From assembly GCF_021789175.1 (NCBI RefSeq), contig NZ_CP084560.1, forward strand, positions 744,001-808,000: a stretch of 64,000 nucleotides of DNA. Direction: 5' to 3'. The stretch comes from Arthrobacter sp. FW306-2-2C-D06B. Its GTDB lineage: Bacteria > Actinomycetota > Actinomycetes > Actinomycetales > Micrococcaceae. Shown in pieces: positions 1-8,934 of this stretch. The position numbers were made by a program, and so were the translations under genes. Within the stretch, counting starts at the first letter, position 1. The number at the start of each line of letters is the position of its first letter. Under the pieces are notes generated by a model. The model worked only from the letters and a program-made list of their open reading frames with translations. It was not told where the DNA came from and did no database searches.

Positions 1-559
1 CCGTCGGCTCGTCCATGACCAGGACCTTCGCATCCAGCGATATCGCCTTGGCAACTTCGATGATTTGTTGATCTGCGATGGACAGTCCCTGGGCGGCCCT
101 GTCAGGATCAATATGCACATTTAGGCGGTTGAATATCTCCTGCGCGTGCTTTCTCATCGCGGCCCGGTCGATCCGTCCCCAGGACTTCATGGGCTGGCGG
201 CCCATGAAGATGTTCTCGGTGACGGAAAGGTCCGGAAAGAGTGTCGGCTCCTGGTAGATGACCGCGATGCCGGCATTCTTGGATTCGGCAGTGGACGGAA
301 AATCCACTTCGGTACCGTCGAGGGTAAAGGAACCGGTATCCCGGTGGTACAGACCTGCAATGATCTTGACGATTGTTGACTTGCCGGCTCCGTTCTCACC
401 CATTAAGGCATGAATGGAGCCGGCCTTGAGCGTCAACTGGCCGTTTCGGAGCGCCTGCACCGCCCCGAACGACTTCGAGACTTTGGACAGCTCAAGCACA
501 ACGTCGCCGGTGGCGCCGATCTTGGCCGAGTGGCTGGACAATTGGATCAATCCCTTCAC
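1..559 (-). CDS. Sugar ABC transporter ATP-binding protein (partial)
   Basis: The reverse strand encodes the N-terminal part of an ABC ATPase: Walker A GENGAGKST near 390-360 and Walker B VLVMDEPT at the window edge, where the gene runs off. The family energises import of sugars such as ribose, xylose or rhamnose at the cytoplasmic face, usually as a tandem two-domain protein. It follows rhamnulokinase and a class II aldolase on the same strand, so an L-rhamnose-type importer is the simplest reading. The start is uncertain: a GTG at 559 is in frame, but the frame stays open further upstream into the aldolase gene and no good ribosome site decides it. The substrate is inferred from context only. 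Confidence 0.8.
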   Translation of the reverse strand, partial: MKGLIQLSSHSAKIGATGDVVLELSKVSKSFGAVQALRNGQLTLKAGSIHALMGENGAGKSTIVKIIAGLYHRDTGSFTLDGTEVDFPSTAESKNAGIAVIYQEPTLFPDLSVTENIFMGRQPMKSWGRIDRAAMRKHAQEIFNRLNVHIDPDRAAQGLSIADQQIIEVAKAISLDAKVLVMDEPT

Positions 560-611
560 GTCGGGGTGGTGGTCATCAATGGGTTCAGAATGAACCGGGG
601 CGGCACTGGGT

Positions 612-1385
612 TCACTGGTGTGGACCGCCGGGACTGAGAAGCTCCTTGCGGCGGAGGTGTTCGTCCGGACGCGAGTCAATGCGCTCGGCGTCTGGTTCGG
701 ACAGGTGTGTGGTGTTGCCGATGGAAAGGGCGCCACCGATGATACGGGCGCATTTCACAGCCATTTCTGTGATCTGCAGAGCCTCCGTGGCAGACTGCCC
801 CAAGGCAAACATTCCATGATTGACAAGGTAAAGAGCCTTCGGAGGACCGCCGAACGCGGCGATATGGTGCTGAAGCTCGAGGCGTGCGATGCGGGCCAGT
901 TGGAGCCCCGGGTCCGTGTAGGGAATGAGCAGCTGGTGCTTGCCCAGGACCACCACCTGATCGGGAAAGAGGGTTCCTGAGACGAGCTCCGTGGCTTGGT
1001 CGGAACACAGCAACGCATTGACGCTGACGGGATGGGTGTGAGCGACAACCGGCGTCCCACCGTATTCTTGGCAGACAGCGTGGAGCAATGCCTCAACGGA
1101 TGGCCTCTTGTCTTCGGAATCGACGAGGCTTTCCATCAGCACGCGGGCAACGGTTTCATCGTCGGCCGTGTCATCGTCCAGGAGGGCCAGAAGCGGGGCC
1201 AGCCGGACCTCAACTAAGTCTTTTCGGGCGGCCGTCGCCATGTTGGACCCTGACGCCTTGACAAACATTGTCTCCGGCGTGGCTCGCCCGGAGACGTTTC
1301 CTTCGGCAAGGATCACTAGGTCCCGCCCGGGTTCCCCGAGGGTTCGGCAGAGCCTGACAATGTCGTCGGCTATTTTATGGCTCAC
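612..1385 (-). CDS. Class II aldolase, probable L-rhamnulose-1-phosphate-type aldolase
   Basis: This 257-residue class II aldolase/adducin-family protein cleaves a phosphorylated ketose into dihydroxyacetone phosphate and an aldehyde, using a divalent metal. Visible motifs are EGNVSGR near the N-terminus, a central HTHPVS metal-binding pair and a later NHGMF histidine, as in rhamnulose/fuculose phosphate aldolases. I chose the GTG at 1385, which overlaps the rhamnulokinase stop (GTGA) and lies just behind an AAGGA ribosome site. A longer open frame extends to 1979 but lies inside the kinase gene. Linkage to rhamnulokinase favours L-rhamnulose-1-phosphate as substrate; L-fuculose-1-phosphate is the alternative. 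Confidence 0.85.
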   Translation of the reverse strand: MSHKIADDIVRLCRTLGEPGRDLVILAEGNVSGRATPETMFVKASGSNMATAARKDLVEVRLAPLLALLDDDTADDETVARVLMESLVDSEDKRPSVEALLHAVCQEYGGTPVVAHTHPVSVNALLCSDQATELVSGTLFPDQVVVLGKHQLLIPYTDPGLQLARIARLELQHHIAAFGGPPKALYLVNHGMFALGQSATEALQITEMAVKCARIIGGALSIGNTTHLSEPDAERIDSRPDEHLRRKELLSPGGPHQ

Positions 1386-2884
1386 GACTGTTCCTTTCGC
1401 GCGGCTTGGAGGTGGTGCAGCTTTTGCCCGGCTGTCTGCCAGGCAAGCAATGAGGACTTGTTGGAGGTCGGGTTGTACCGCAGCGGTTCGGTGCTGGCCC
1501 GAACGATCTTGCGGGCGTGGGCCACGTTTTCGACGGCACCCGTCGAGATGGCTTGGACCAGGAGATTGCCCATGGACGTGGCTTCGGCGGGACCGGCCAG
1601 AACGGGGCGCTGGCACGCATCGGCGGTCAGTTGGCACAACAGCGAGTTTCTGGCACCTCCGCCGATCATGTGGATCACCTCGACGGGTTCCCCGCTGATC
1701 TCGCGGGCCGTGGTGATCGCAGCCCGGTATGCCAGCGCCAGACTGTCCACGATGCATCTGGTCATTTCGGCATGACTTTCGGGAACCGTCTGACCGCTTT
1801 GTCGGCAATAGCCCGCAATTCGTGCGGGAAGGTCGCCAGGCTCCAGGAAGGCAGGGTCGCTGACGTCGATGACAAATTGACGGGCCGGCACACCCTGGGC
1901 TGCCTGGAGGAGATCCGGAATTGTGAAGCGGCTTCGATCGTTTCCGTTCCATTGCCGGACACATTCCTCGAGCAGCCATAGACCTGCCAGATTCCTCATG
2001 AAAAGTGTCGTGCCGTAGGCGCCTTGCTCATTCGTGAAATCTGCTGATCGTGCATCCTCGGTAAGTACCGGCCGGTCCAGTTCGAGTCCCACGAGCGACC
2101 ACGTGCCGCACGAGATGAACGCATAGGGTTCTTCGGCGGGTAACGCCAGCACGGCCGACGCGGTGTCATGTTCGGCGACGCGGTACACCGTCAGCGGCTC
2201 GTCCGCTGAGATGGCGTCGCGGACGGCGGGAAGAATTTCCCCGGCGAGTGTCCCGGTATCGCACAACTGCGGCAAGGCAGAGAGTGGAATACCGGCCCGT
2301 GAGGCCAGTTGCGGAGACCAGTCACCGGTAGTTACGTCCACGAGTTCGGTGGTCGACGCTATTGATCGCTCCGCCCCGAAAGTGCCCGTGAGGCCGTGCA
2401 CCCACAGATCCGGGATCAGTAGGGCTTTCTCCCCGCCCGTCAGTTCACCTCGCTCGGCGGCATCCGACAACTGGTAGAGGGTATTGATGGGGAGCGGATT
2501 GATGCCTGTGATGCCATATCCGACCCGGGCCGGAATCCGCCGGCGGAGCCGTTCAACGCTCTCGGACGGAGCCGAGCGGTAGTGGCGCGCAGACGGGAAG
2601 TCAAGTCCCCCAGGGCGGACGATGCCGTAGTCGACACCCCAGCTGTCGATGCCCACGCCACTGGCTGAATGGCCCCGTTCGCGCAGTGACGTGACGGCGG
2701 CGCGAAGACCGCCGAGCGTCTTTTGGAACAGACCGGTAGTGTCCCACTCCAAAACGCCCGCGATCAGGACCGGGTCGTTGCTAAATCTTGTTACTTCTTT
2801 CAGTTCGATCTGGGTATCTTCGATGATGCCGCAACAGACCCGCCCGCTCGTTGCTCCAAGGTCAACCGCTATATAAGCAGGCAT
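1382..2884 (-). CDS. rhaB: Rhamnulokinase (FGGY family)
   Basis: A 500-residue FGGY carbohydrate kinase. It starts with the phosphate-binding loop AVDLGATSGR and carries GIDSWGVDYG, characteristic of rhamnulokinase, then HDTASAV and the C-terminal ATP-binding stretch HMIGGGARN. It would phosphorylate L-rhamnulose in the cytoplasm to the aldolase substrate. It is translationally coupled to the downstream aldolase (GTGA overlap). Divergent from the DeoR-type regulator, it is presumably controlled through the inverted repeat at 2937-2960. Length and motifs are full, with no sign of decay. Confidence 0.93.
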   Translation of the reverse strand: MPAYIAVDLGATSGRVCCGIIEDTQIELKEVTRFSNDPVLIAGVLEWDTTGLFQKTLGGLRAAVTSLRERGHSASGVGIDSWGVDYGIVRPGGLDFPSARHYRSAPSESVERLRRRIPARVGYGITGINPLPINTLYQLSDAAERGELTGGEKALLIPDLWVHGLTGTFGAERSIASTTELVDVTTGDWSPQLASRAGIPLSALPQLCDTGTLAGEILPAVRDAISADEPLTVYRVAEHDTASAVLALPAEEPYAFISCGTWSLVGLELDRPVLTEDARSADFTNEQGAYGTTLFMRNLAGLWLLEECVRQWNGNDRSRFTIPDLLQAAQGVPARQFVIDVSDPAFLEPGDLPARIAGYCRQSGQTVPESHAEMTRCIVDSLALAYRAAITTAREISGEPVEVIHMIGGGARNSLLCQLTADACQRPVLAGPAEATSMGNLLVQAISTGAVENVAHARKIVRASTEPLRYNPTSNKSSLLAWQTAGQKLHHLQAARKEQS

Positions 2885-2936
2885 GGATCCTCACTCTCGA
2901 CACTGAAAGACGGTGATGCACCTCGTGGTACATGTT

Positions 2937-2960
2937 GTGAAATTTAGCAATGAATTTCAC
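2937..2960. promoter_or_regulatory. Inverted repeat, candidate DeoR-type operator
   Basis: GTGAAATT-N8-AATTTCAC is a perfect 8-bp inverted repeat in the 149-bp gap between rhaB and the DeoR-family gene. Position and symmetry fit an operator controlling both directions. Binding is inferred. Confidence 0.55.
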
Positions 2961-3033
2961 GATCCGCAAGGCATTCAAACATGAACTAACAAATGTCGGC
3001 TAGGATTACGGTCATAACAAGCGAGGGGAAGAC

Positions 3034-3792
3034 ATGACGCTAAGCGGCTCTGCAGCCACGGAAGAACGCCGAGAAATGCTCAGAGTGATTCTTCGCGAGG
3101 AAGGCACGGTCGATTTGGCCGCCGCCTCCGAAAAACTCGAAGTGCACCCCATGACCGTTCGCCGCGATCTCGATTTCCTGGAACAGGAAGGGATCGCCCG
3201 GCGAGTCCGGGGAGGTGCGGTCTACGTCGGCACCGAGGATTTTCATCAACGCCAAGGTCGGCATTTTGCTGCAAAACGACGTATTGCCGAGAAGCTTGTG
3301 CCTCTGATCAAGTCAAACCAGGCCATTGGTTTCGACGCATCAACGACGGTCTTTCAGCTCGCAAGCGCACTAAAGGACGTCGAACAACTCTCGGTGATCA
3401 CTAACGGACTTGCCACCTTCACGGCCCTTCAACATCGGCCGGGGATACGCGCGTACCTCACCGGAGGGGAATCCGAGGAGCAAAACGCCAGCCTCGTCGG
3501 GCCGTTGGCTGTGGCTTCGTTGTCCAGTTTCCTGCTGAATACGTGTGTTCTCTCGACGAGTTGCATCGACCCGGTCATCGGCACCAGCGAGCCCACAATG
3601 GCTCAGGTTGAAGTCAAAAAGGCGATGGCGGACGCGTCCCAATTCGTCGTCATAGCCACGGACTCATCGAAGCTCGGCACGCGGTCCGTCGCCCGCGCCC
3701 TTCCAATGAGCAGGATCGATTTGCTCGTTACGGAACTCGATCCCAAAGACCCGAAACTGGACCCTTTCCGAGACGTAACTGACATCCTCTGA
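3034..3792 (+). CDS. DeoR/GlpR-family transcriptional regulator
   Basis: A 252-residue DeoR-type regulator. The N-terminal winged helix (about residues 10-65) contains HPMTVRRDLDFLEQEGIARRVRGGA, the classic DeoR signature region. The C-terminal DeoRC sugar-phosphate sensor follows, with the GFDASTTVFQLA and TNGLATFTAL segments. The ATG follows GAGGGGAAG. Divergent from rhaB, it most likely represses the rhamnose-type operon and is released by a phosphorylated intermediate. In many homologues the effector loop reads GLDSGTT; here it is GFDASTT. Confidence 0.9.
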   Translation: MTLSGSAATEERREMLRVILREEGTVDLAAASEKLEVHPMTVRRDLDFLEQEGIARRVRGGAVYVGTEDFHQRQGRHFAAKRRIAEKLVPLIKSNQAIGFDASTTVFQLASALKDVEQLSVITNGLATFTALQHRPGIRAYLTGGESEEQNASLVGPLAVASLSSFLLNTCVLSTSCIDPVIGTSEPTMAQVEVKKAMADASQFVVIATDSSKLGTRSVARALPMSRIDLLVTELDPKDPKLDPFRDVTDIL

Positions 3793-3872
3793 AGCAGGCA
3801 CAAGGCTCCTCCCGCGCGGCATGTTCGGTCCGATATCGGTCGACAAGCCCACGAGGAGGCAGTTTCCCAAGT

Positions 3873-4892
3873 TCAGGGAGAGACTGCGGCAGGGAAGCTC
3901 ACACCCTGATCTTCGCAAGGCAGTGGATCCGTGGTCGGAATGACATCATCACGGCAACTTATTGCCGGTTCAGATTCCTCCACCAGATCAAGCAGGTCGT
4001 CCCAGACCCCAGAGGGGATCCTCCACTGCGCAAGATCCGTGACAAAATCGGCTTGCGACGGGGTGCTGGCGCCAACGATCGTTGAGGCAACCCGTGGATC
4101 AAGCGTCGAGAACTGCAGGGCAGCTGCCGCCAAGGGGATGCCATACGCCGCACAGATCAACCGCATCTTGTCGCTCCGTTCCAGTCGTGCCGGCCCCCTC
4201 TCCCGGTTCGTGCCCTGGGTAGACCTTCCCGCGCCATCCAGAAGTAATCTGCCGGTGAATGGCGCGGCATTTACGAACGCCACCTCCCGGGAGACGGCAT
4301 TCTGGATCAGCGGCTCGGCTGCCCGATCCAGCAGACTATACGGAACGTGGCTGATCACCGCGTCGAACGCATCAGTTTGCAGGTACTTCAGTTGGAGATC
4401 TATCGGACCGCCCGCAATACCAAGATGATTGATCAAGCCCTGATCCCGCAACCCAACGAGCGTTGCAAGAGGGCCGCTACGCGTCGTTGCTGATTCAAAG
4501 CTGGACTCTTCGGGATTACGCAGCAAGACGAGCGGGAGAAGGTCGAGGCCAAGGCGCTGAAGGCTCTCTTCCACGGCGCGCACAATACCGTCCCCCGAGA
4601 AGTCGAGCGCTAAGGCGGGTCCCACGCTACGCGTCAGGACAAATCCATCGGGCAAGCCGCCTGCTTCGGAAATGGCCCTCCCAATACACCGTTCTCGCTC
4701 GGCCCCTTGCCAGGATTCACCACTCGCATCGATGAAGTTGAAGGGTCCTTCCAACACCCTCCGGATGGTCTCCAAGGCGGCTTCGAAACCGGGCCCGCAA
4801 TCCGGCTGTCCAGTGCACACATCCACCGGGCTAAGGTTGATGCCCACTGATGACGCCGACAGGCCCGCACGGCCAAGCATTCGTCTTCTCAT
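3873..4892 (-). CDS. Aldo/keto reductase homologue with altered catalytic tetrad
   Basis: A 339-residue protein with the aldo/keto reductase TIM-barrel pattern of the D-threo-aldose dehydrogenase type (NFIDAS, ERCIGRAISEAGGLPDGFVL, VEESLQRLGLD, STIVGAS). The ATG at 4892 follows GAGGG; the frame is open to a TTG at 4916. Active members read DTS-x-x-Y-G, A-T-K-V and L-H-D-P. Here Asp55 is kept, but Tyr is Ser60, Lys is Arg88 and His is Arg125. NADPH-dependent oxidoreduction by the usual mechanism is therefore doubtful. The frame is intact. No obvious operon partner; it lies convergent with the DeoR gene. Confidence 0.8.
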   Translation of the reverse strand: MRRRMLGRAGLSASSVGINLSPVDVCTGQPDCGPGFEAALETIRRVLEGPFNFIDASGESWQGAERERCIGRAISEAGGLPDGFVLTRSVGPALALDFSGDGIVRAVEESLQRLGLDLLPLVLLRNPEESSFESATTRSGPLATLVGLRDQGLINHLGIAGGPIDLQLKYLQTDAFDAVISHVPYSLLDRAAEPLIQNAVSREVAFVNAAPFTGRLLLDGAGRSTQGTNRERGPARLERSDKMRLICAAYGIPLAAAALQFSTLDPRVASTIVGASTPSQADFVTDLAQWRIPSGVWDDLLDLVEESEPAISCRDDVIPTTDPLPCEDQGVSFPAAVSP

Positions 4893-5079
4893 CTTTACCC
4901 TCGTGCAACCCTTCAAACGGTTTTGTGAGCTTTCCTAGCCTCGGCATCTGGAGCCGAGAATTTCTTTTTTACAATCCACCCCCCGTTGGCAGTAGGCGCC
5001 TGTCGGCACCAGCCACCTGCCAGTGCCGACACAGGCGTCGTGGCCGCCCGGCCTTCTCGAGGCACCCGGATAGGCCTCG

Positions 5080-6258
5080 TCAACCTCTCGCGGCTTGTAC
5101 CCGCTCGTGAGTCAGCGCGTCGCCGCCGGGAAGCCTGACGAAGGCTTCCTCTTCTATGCCGAGATCCGCGTACACCCTGTGCAGTGCGGCGACCACGGCG
5201 CCGACGGCACCCGAGAAGTCGCCCAACTCGGCAGCAGCGAGCCGGGGAGACGCGCGGAGATTCTGCTCTAGAGCCGCCTGGTAGCGGTCGAGTGTCGACG
5301 CGAGGGAGTTCGCGATGCCGCCGCCGAGGACGATCGTCTGCGGATCGCATGAAACCGTTGTGGCCGTGAGAACGATCAGAAGAGCTTGATCGAAATGGGC
5401 GCGCAATGCCTTCAGTGCAGGGCCCGCATCGCTAGCGAAGAGCTGGCTAGGGGCGGCGAGATCGATGCCCGCCTCGGCGGCACGCCGGATGATCCCGGCG
5501 CCGGTGACCATGTGCTCAAGGCGAGTCCCAAGGGGTCCGACGGGTAGCTGCCCGAATTCACCGATTAGTCCGTGGTCGCCCTGAAGGATTCGGCCATCGA
5601 TCGCCAGCCCGGCGCCGAGACCGGAACCGATCGTGACCATTGCAGCGTTGGACGCGGAACGTGCCGCGCCGAAATGCTGTTCACCGAGGAGCGCATAGTT
5701 GGCGTCGTTGTCGAAGCCGACCGGCCTGCCCATCGCCTTCTCGACTTCGTCCAGGAACGTTGGCGCCTCGATCTGGGCCAAGTTGGGTGCGTTGGAAATC
5801 GTGCGCTTCTGCTGACTCACAGCCCCCGGCAGGCCAACGCAGAGGTGTTCGACCCGATCCCAGACGTCTCCGGCCGATGTGCGCGCGGTGGAGGCCAACC
5901 AATGAGCGAGCTCGCGCGCAGTCGTCGCAGTTGGCGTCGCGATCTCGAGGGCAAGGAGCGGACGAGCAAGCAGGTCGGCGACGACGAGACGCACGTTGGA
6001 CGCTCCGAGGTCCACGCCGACGACGAAACTGCGATTGGGCACCACGTCTAGCTCGACGGCCCGACGTCCGCGGGATTCGGAGATGATCTCGGCAGTCTCG
6101 GTGACGATTCCTTCAGCGATCAGCTGGTCGACCGCACGGGTGACTGTCGCCGCGGAGATGCCTGATGCTTCGGCAATCCATTTGCGGCTGGCAGGTCGCG
6201 ACATCATTAGGGCCGTCAAGACCGCCTTGCGGTTCAGCTCTCTAGTGTCTTGAACCAT
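5080..6258 (-). CDS. ROK-family transcriptional repressor
   Basis: A 392-residue NagC/XylR-type ROK regulator. The N-terminal winged helix (about residues 10-65) includes SRKWIAEASGISAATVTRAVDQL. A ROK fold follows, with the phosphate loop GVDLGASNVRL, DNDANYALLGEQ and GSGLGAGLAI. The usual zinc motif (CxCGxxGC) after GEFGQ is absent: the stretch reads GEFGQLPVGPLGTRLEHM. The ATG follows AAGGAGG. It faces the 6.7-13.9 kb catabolic operon and is its likely local repressor, with a sugar or sugar phosphate as inducer. An inverted repeat lies just upstream of its start. Confidence 0.88.
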   Translation of the reverse strand: MVQDTRELNRKAVLTALMMSRPASRKWIAEASGISAATVTRAVDQLIAEGIVTETAEIISESRGRRAVELDVVPNRSFVVGVDLGASNVRLVVADLLARPLLALEIATPTATTARELAHWLASTARTSAGDVWDRVEHLCVGLPGAVSQQKRTISNAPNLAQIEAPTFLDEVEKAMGRPVGFDNDANYALLGEQHFGAARSASNAAMVTIGSGLGAGLAIDGRILQGDHGLIGEFGQLPVGPLGTRLEHMVTGAGIIRRAAEAGIDLAAPSQLFASDAGPALKALRAHFDQALLIVLTATTVSCDPQTIVLGGGIANSLASTLDRYQAALEQNLRASPRLAAAELGDFSGAVGAVVAALHRVYADLGIEEEAFVRLPGGDALTHERVQAARG

Positions 6259-6268
6259 CAGGCCTCCT

Positions 6269-6291
6269 TTTGAAATCAGTGTGAATTCAAA
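6269..6291. promoter_or_regulatory. Inverted repeat upstream of ROK regulator, candidate operator
   Basis: TTTGAA-N11-TTCAAA lies 11 bp upstream of the ROK start and runs into AAAGTTAAC, a 9-mer also found in the promoter region of the second ROK gene (27.2 kb). AT-rich TTTGAA-like dyads suit ROK regulators. Function is inferred. Confidence 0.45.
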
Positions 6292-6718
6292 GTTAACCTA
6301 AATCGCCGTGGCGATCCAGTCATCTCGGGGGTCGGTTTACTGGCCGGTTCATTCGCGATCACATTCACCGGGCGGGGTGCTCCAGTAGGGGTGGCTGCAT
6401 GGTTGGCCTCGTCCCACGTGACCGGCTATGACCCATAGCCCTGAGTTTACGGGACTGAACAGTCGGGCGACGACGCCGCTTAGACCTTCGGTGCGATTCG
6501 CGAACGGGGCGAAGGTGCAGGGTGGAAGGTGCCCCACGCCTCGCCCACGCCTCGCCCACGATGCCTCCGAGACCTATTCGTTATAATCGAGGGGGTTGAC
6601 TTTACTTGCGCACTGAAATCAAAATGGATTACGCACAGTCGAAGATGACAGGGCCACGGGCCAGCCGCTACCTGTCACCGGAACTGGCATCCCACCCGGT
6701 CACGGAAGGTAGACCCCC
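6292..6718. other. Long intergenic leader between ROK repressor and catabolic operon
   Basis: About 430 bp without a convincing gene. It contains tandem copies of a CCCACGCCTCG-like unit around 6533-6560, a TATAAT at 6582-6587 and a TTGACT at 6596-6601. These may be promoter elements for the operon starting at 6719. No RNA gene or terminator is recognisable. Confidence 0.4.
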
Positions 6719-7843
6719 ATGAGCACAGCACCCACGGTCCGACGGTTCGGCCTTCGTGCCGCAGTCGGCGCACTCGCGATCACGCTCGCCCTCGCTGGCT
6801 GCTCCGGCGGAGGCGGCGGCACGGCCGCTTCGTCCGGGCCCGCAGCCAAGCCCAGCCTGGAGTTCGCAGGTCCGAACGGAGAGAAGCCCGGTGCCCTCTC
6901 GGAGCTTTCGCTGACGAGTGACGAGCAGGCGAAGGTGAAGGGCGGCAAGTACACCGCCGCCTTCGTCTGGCACACGTCCTCGGACTTCGTGACCGCCGTC
7001 GAGAAGGGCGCGCGTGAGGAGTTCAAGAACCTCGGGATCGACGTCGTCGCGAGCACACAGGCCAACTTCAACGCCGCTACCCAGGCCAACAACGTTCAGA
7101 CAGTCCTCGCGCTGCACCCGAACATCATCGTTACCATCGCGGTCGACCCGACCTCCGCCGCCGAGGCGTTCAAGCCCGCCGTCGCCGCGGGAACGAAGCT
7201 CGTCATCATGACCACGCCCCCCGCCGGATACCAGGCCGGCAAGGACTTTGTGTCCATCGTGACGGAGAACCTGGCCCAGGCAGGACGAGCCAACGCCGAG
7301 ATCCTGGGCGACGCCCTCGGCAAGACAGGTGAGGTGGGCTATATCTCGTACAACGCCAACTTCTGGTTCACGAACCAGAGGGACAAGTCGTTCAAGGATT
7401 GGCTGGCGTACGAATACCCCGACATGAAGATCGTTGACTCCGAAGGCTTCGCCGATGAGACGGCCACCCAGACGATCGCGGCCGCTATGATCGCGAAGAA
7501 CCCGAATATCAAGGGCATCTACGTGTCGTGGGCGACGGCCGCGCAGGGCGTCGTGGCCGCGATCAAGGCGGCCGGGCGGAACGACATCCAGGTGGTCACG
7601 AACGACCTGGACACCACCCTTGCGGCCTCGATGGCCTCCGGAACGAACGTGGCCGGAATGGTCGGAAACGGATCCCTCGGAATCGGCAAGGGTCTCGCCT
7701 TGGCCGGAGCATACGGCGTCCTCGGCAAGACCGCGCCGGCGTTGGTCGCCTCTGACCCGACTAAGGTCACCAAGGCAGACCTCGACAAGGGATGGCTGTC
7801 CGACTATGGCACCCAGCCGCCGTCGAGCATCACCGGTGGCTGA
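6719..7843 (+). CDS. Sugar ABC transporter substrate-binding lipoprotein
   Basis: A 374-residue RbsB-like periplasmic binding protein. It has a signal peptide and lipobox LALAGC, so it should be lipid-anchored outside the membrane. A type-I binding fold follows, with a Gly/Ala-rich linker and segments such as TIAVDPTSAAEAFKPAVAAG and SWATAAQGVVAAIKAAGRNDIQVV. It presents the substrate to the permease at 9899 and ATPase at 12111. It is the first gene of the operon and is preceded by GGAAGG. The ligand is unknown; the fold is typical for pentose, hexose or cyclic-polyol ligands. Confidence 0.9.
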   Translation: MSTAPTVRRFGLRAAVGALAITLALAGCSGGGGGTAASSGPAAKPSLEFAGPNGEKPGALSELSLTSDEQAKVKGGKYTAAFVWHTSSDFVTAVEKGAREEFKNLGIDVVASTQANFNAATQANNVQTVLALHPNIIVTIAVDPTSAAEAFKPAVAAGTKLVIMTTPPAGYQAGKDFVSIVTENLAQAGRANAEILGDALGKTGEVGYISYNANFWFTNQRDKSFKDWLAYEYPDMKIVDSEGFADETATQTIAAAMIAKNPNIKGIYVSWATAAQGVVAAIKAAGRNDIQVVTNDLDTTLAASMASGTNVAGMVGNGSLGIGKGLALAGAYGVLGKTAPALVASDPTKVTKADLDKGWLSDYGTQPPSSITGG

Positions 7844-7923
7844 CCTCGGACCGAACGGGGCGGACGACCTCCCGCCCCGCCCGCCCCGTACCCCAAGCAC
7901 CAAGCACCACGAAGGAGACATCG

Positions 7924-8934
7924 ATGTCAGGGCAAGTCACAACCGTTCTCGGTACGGTTTCGACCGATGACCTCGGCAGGGTCATGCCACACGAACACCT
8001 CCTCTCGCTGACCCCGGGACCCTGGCTCACCGGCGGGCTGCGGGACGACGCCGTCGATCGGGCGGTGGAGGCTCTCGGGTCGCTCCGAGAGTTCGGATTC
8101 GGGACTGTCGTCGACCTCAGCCCTTACGGTGTCGTCGGTCGTGACGACAATGGCGACAACGCTGCACTGCTCGCCGAGATCTCGCGCAAGACGGGCCTGC
8201 ACATCGTCTCCGGAACCGCGTTCTACCTTGAGTCCTACTCTCCCGAATGGGCGCAGGACGCCGACGCCGGCGTCCTCGCCGAGCGCCTGATCCGTGATGT
8301 GGTCCACGGTATTGGCGATTCGGGCATCCGTGCAGGCATCTTCGGCGAACAGGCGACAAGCCTGGGGGAGATCACCGAGTACGAGGAGAAGTGCCTCCGC
8401 GCCGTCGCCCGCGCTCAACGAGAGACCGGGCTCGCGATCATGACCCACACCACCCACGGCACCATGGCGTTCGAGCAGCTCGAGATACTCAGGTCCGAAG
8501 GCGTTGACCTGGACCGAGTGGTCATCGGCCACATGGACACCCAGCTGAGCCCCGAATTCGTACGCCGCGTCCTGGATGCCGGGCCCCGCATCGCCATCGA
8601 CACGATCGGCAAGGAGAGCTGGGATTTCTTCCTTGGTCCGGCCCCCGACCCCCGCCCGGACGGCGAGTTCGACAAGCACGCCTTCCACCGGTCTGACGCC
8701 GGACGCGCCGACCTTGTCGCGTGGCTGGTCTCACTCGGATACACCGACCGCATCCTGCTCGCCCAAGACCTCACTGGAGCCGAAGTCTGGATGAACCCGA
8801 AAACCCACGGGATCCACGGCTACTCCTACCTCGGCGCTGTCTTCGTTCCCGAGCTCCGCGCACGGGGAGTCTCGGACGCGGACTGCGAACGGCTCCTCAG
8901 TGCCAACCCCGCAAGAGTGCTGGAGGTGCTGTGA
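7924..8934 (+). CDS. Phosphotriesterase-family (PHP-like) metal-dependent hydrolase
   Basis: A 336-residue amidohydrolase-superfamily protein of the phosphotriesterase-related type. Metal ligands appear as HEH (His23, His25), a Glu in GIFGEQATS where true phosphotriesterases carry a carboxylated Lys, MTHTTHG, VIGHMD and LLAQD. The Glu bridge is known from E. coli PHP. The substrate is not deducible; relatives act as lactonases, amidases or esterases. I used the ATG at 7924 behind GAAGGAG; the frame is open upstream to 7792, inside the binding-protein gene. The stop overlaps the ROK kinase start. Confidence 0.87.
   Translation: MSGQVTTVLGTVSTDDLGRVMPHEHLLSLTPGPWLTGGLRDDAVDRAVEALGSLREFGFGTVVDLSPYGVVGRDDNGDNAALLAEISRKTGLHIVSGTAFYLESYSPEWAQDADAGVLAERLIRDVVHGIGDSGIRAGIFGEQATSLGEITEYEEKCLRAVARAQRETGLAIMTHTTHGTMAFEQLEILRSEGVDLDRVVIGHMDTQLSPEFVRRVLDAGPRIAIDTIGKESWDFFLGPAPDPRPDGEFDKHAFHRSDAGRADLVAWLVSLGYTDRILLAQDLTGAEVWMNPKTHGIHGYSYLGAVFVPELRARGVSDADCERLLSANPARVLEVL

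Noticed and set aside
6668..7921. 417-residue reverse-strand open frame
   Set aside because: It is antisense to the binding lipoprotein and composed of Gly/Arg/Asp runs without recognisable domains.
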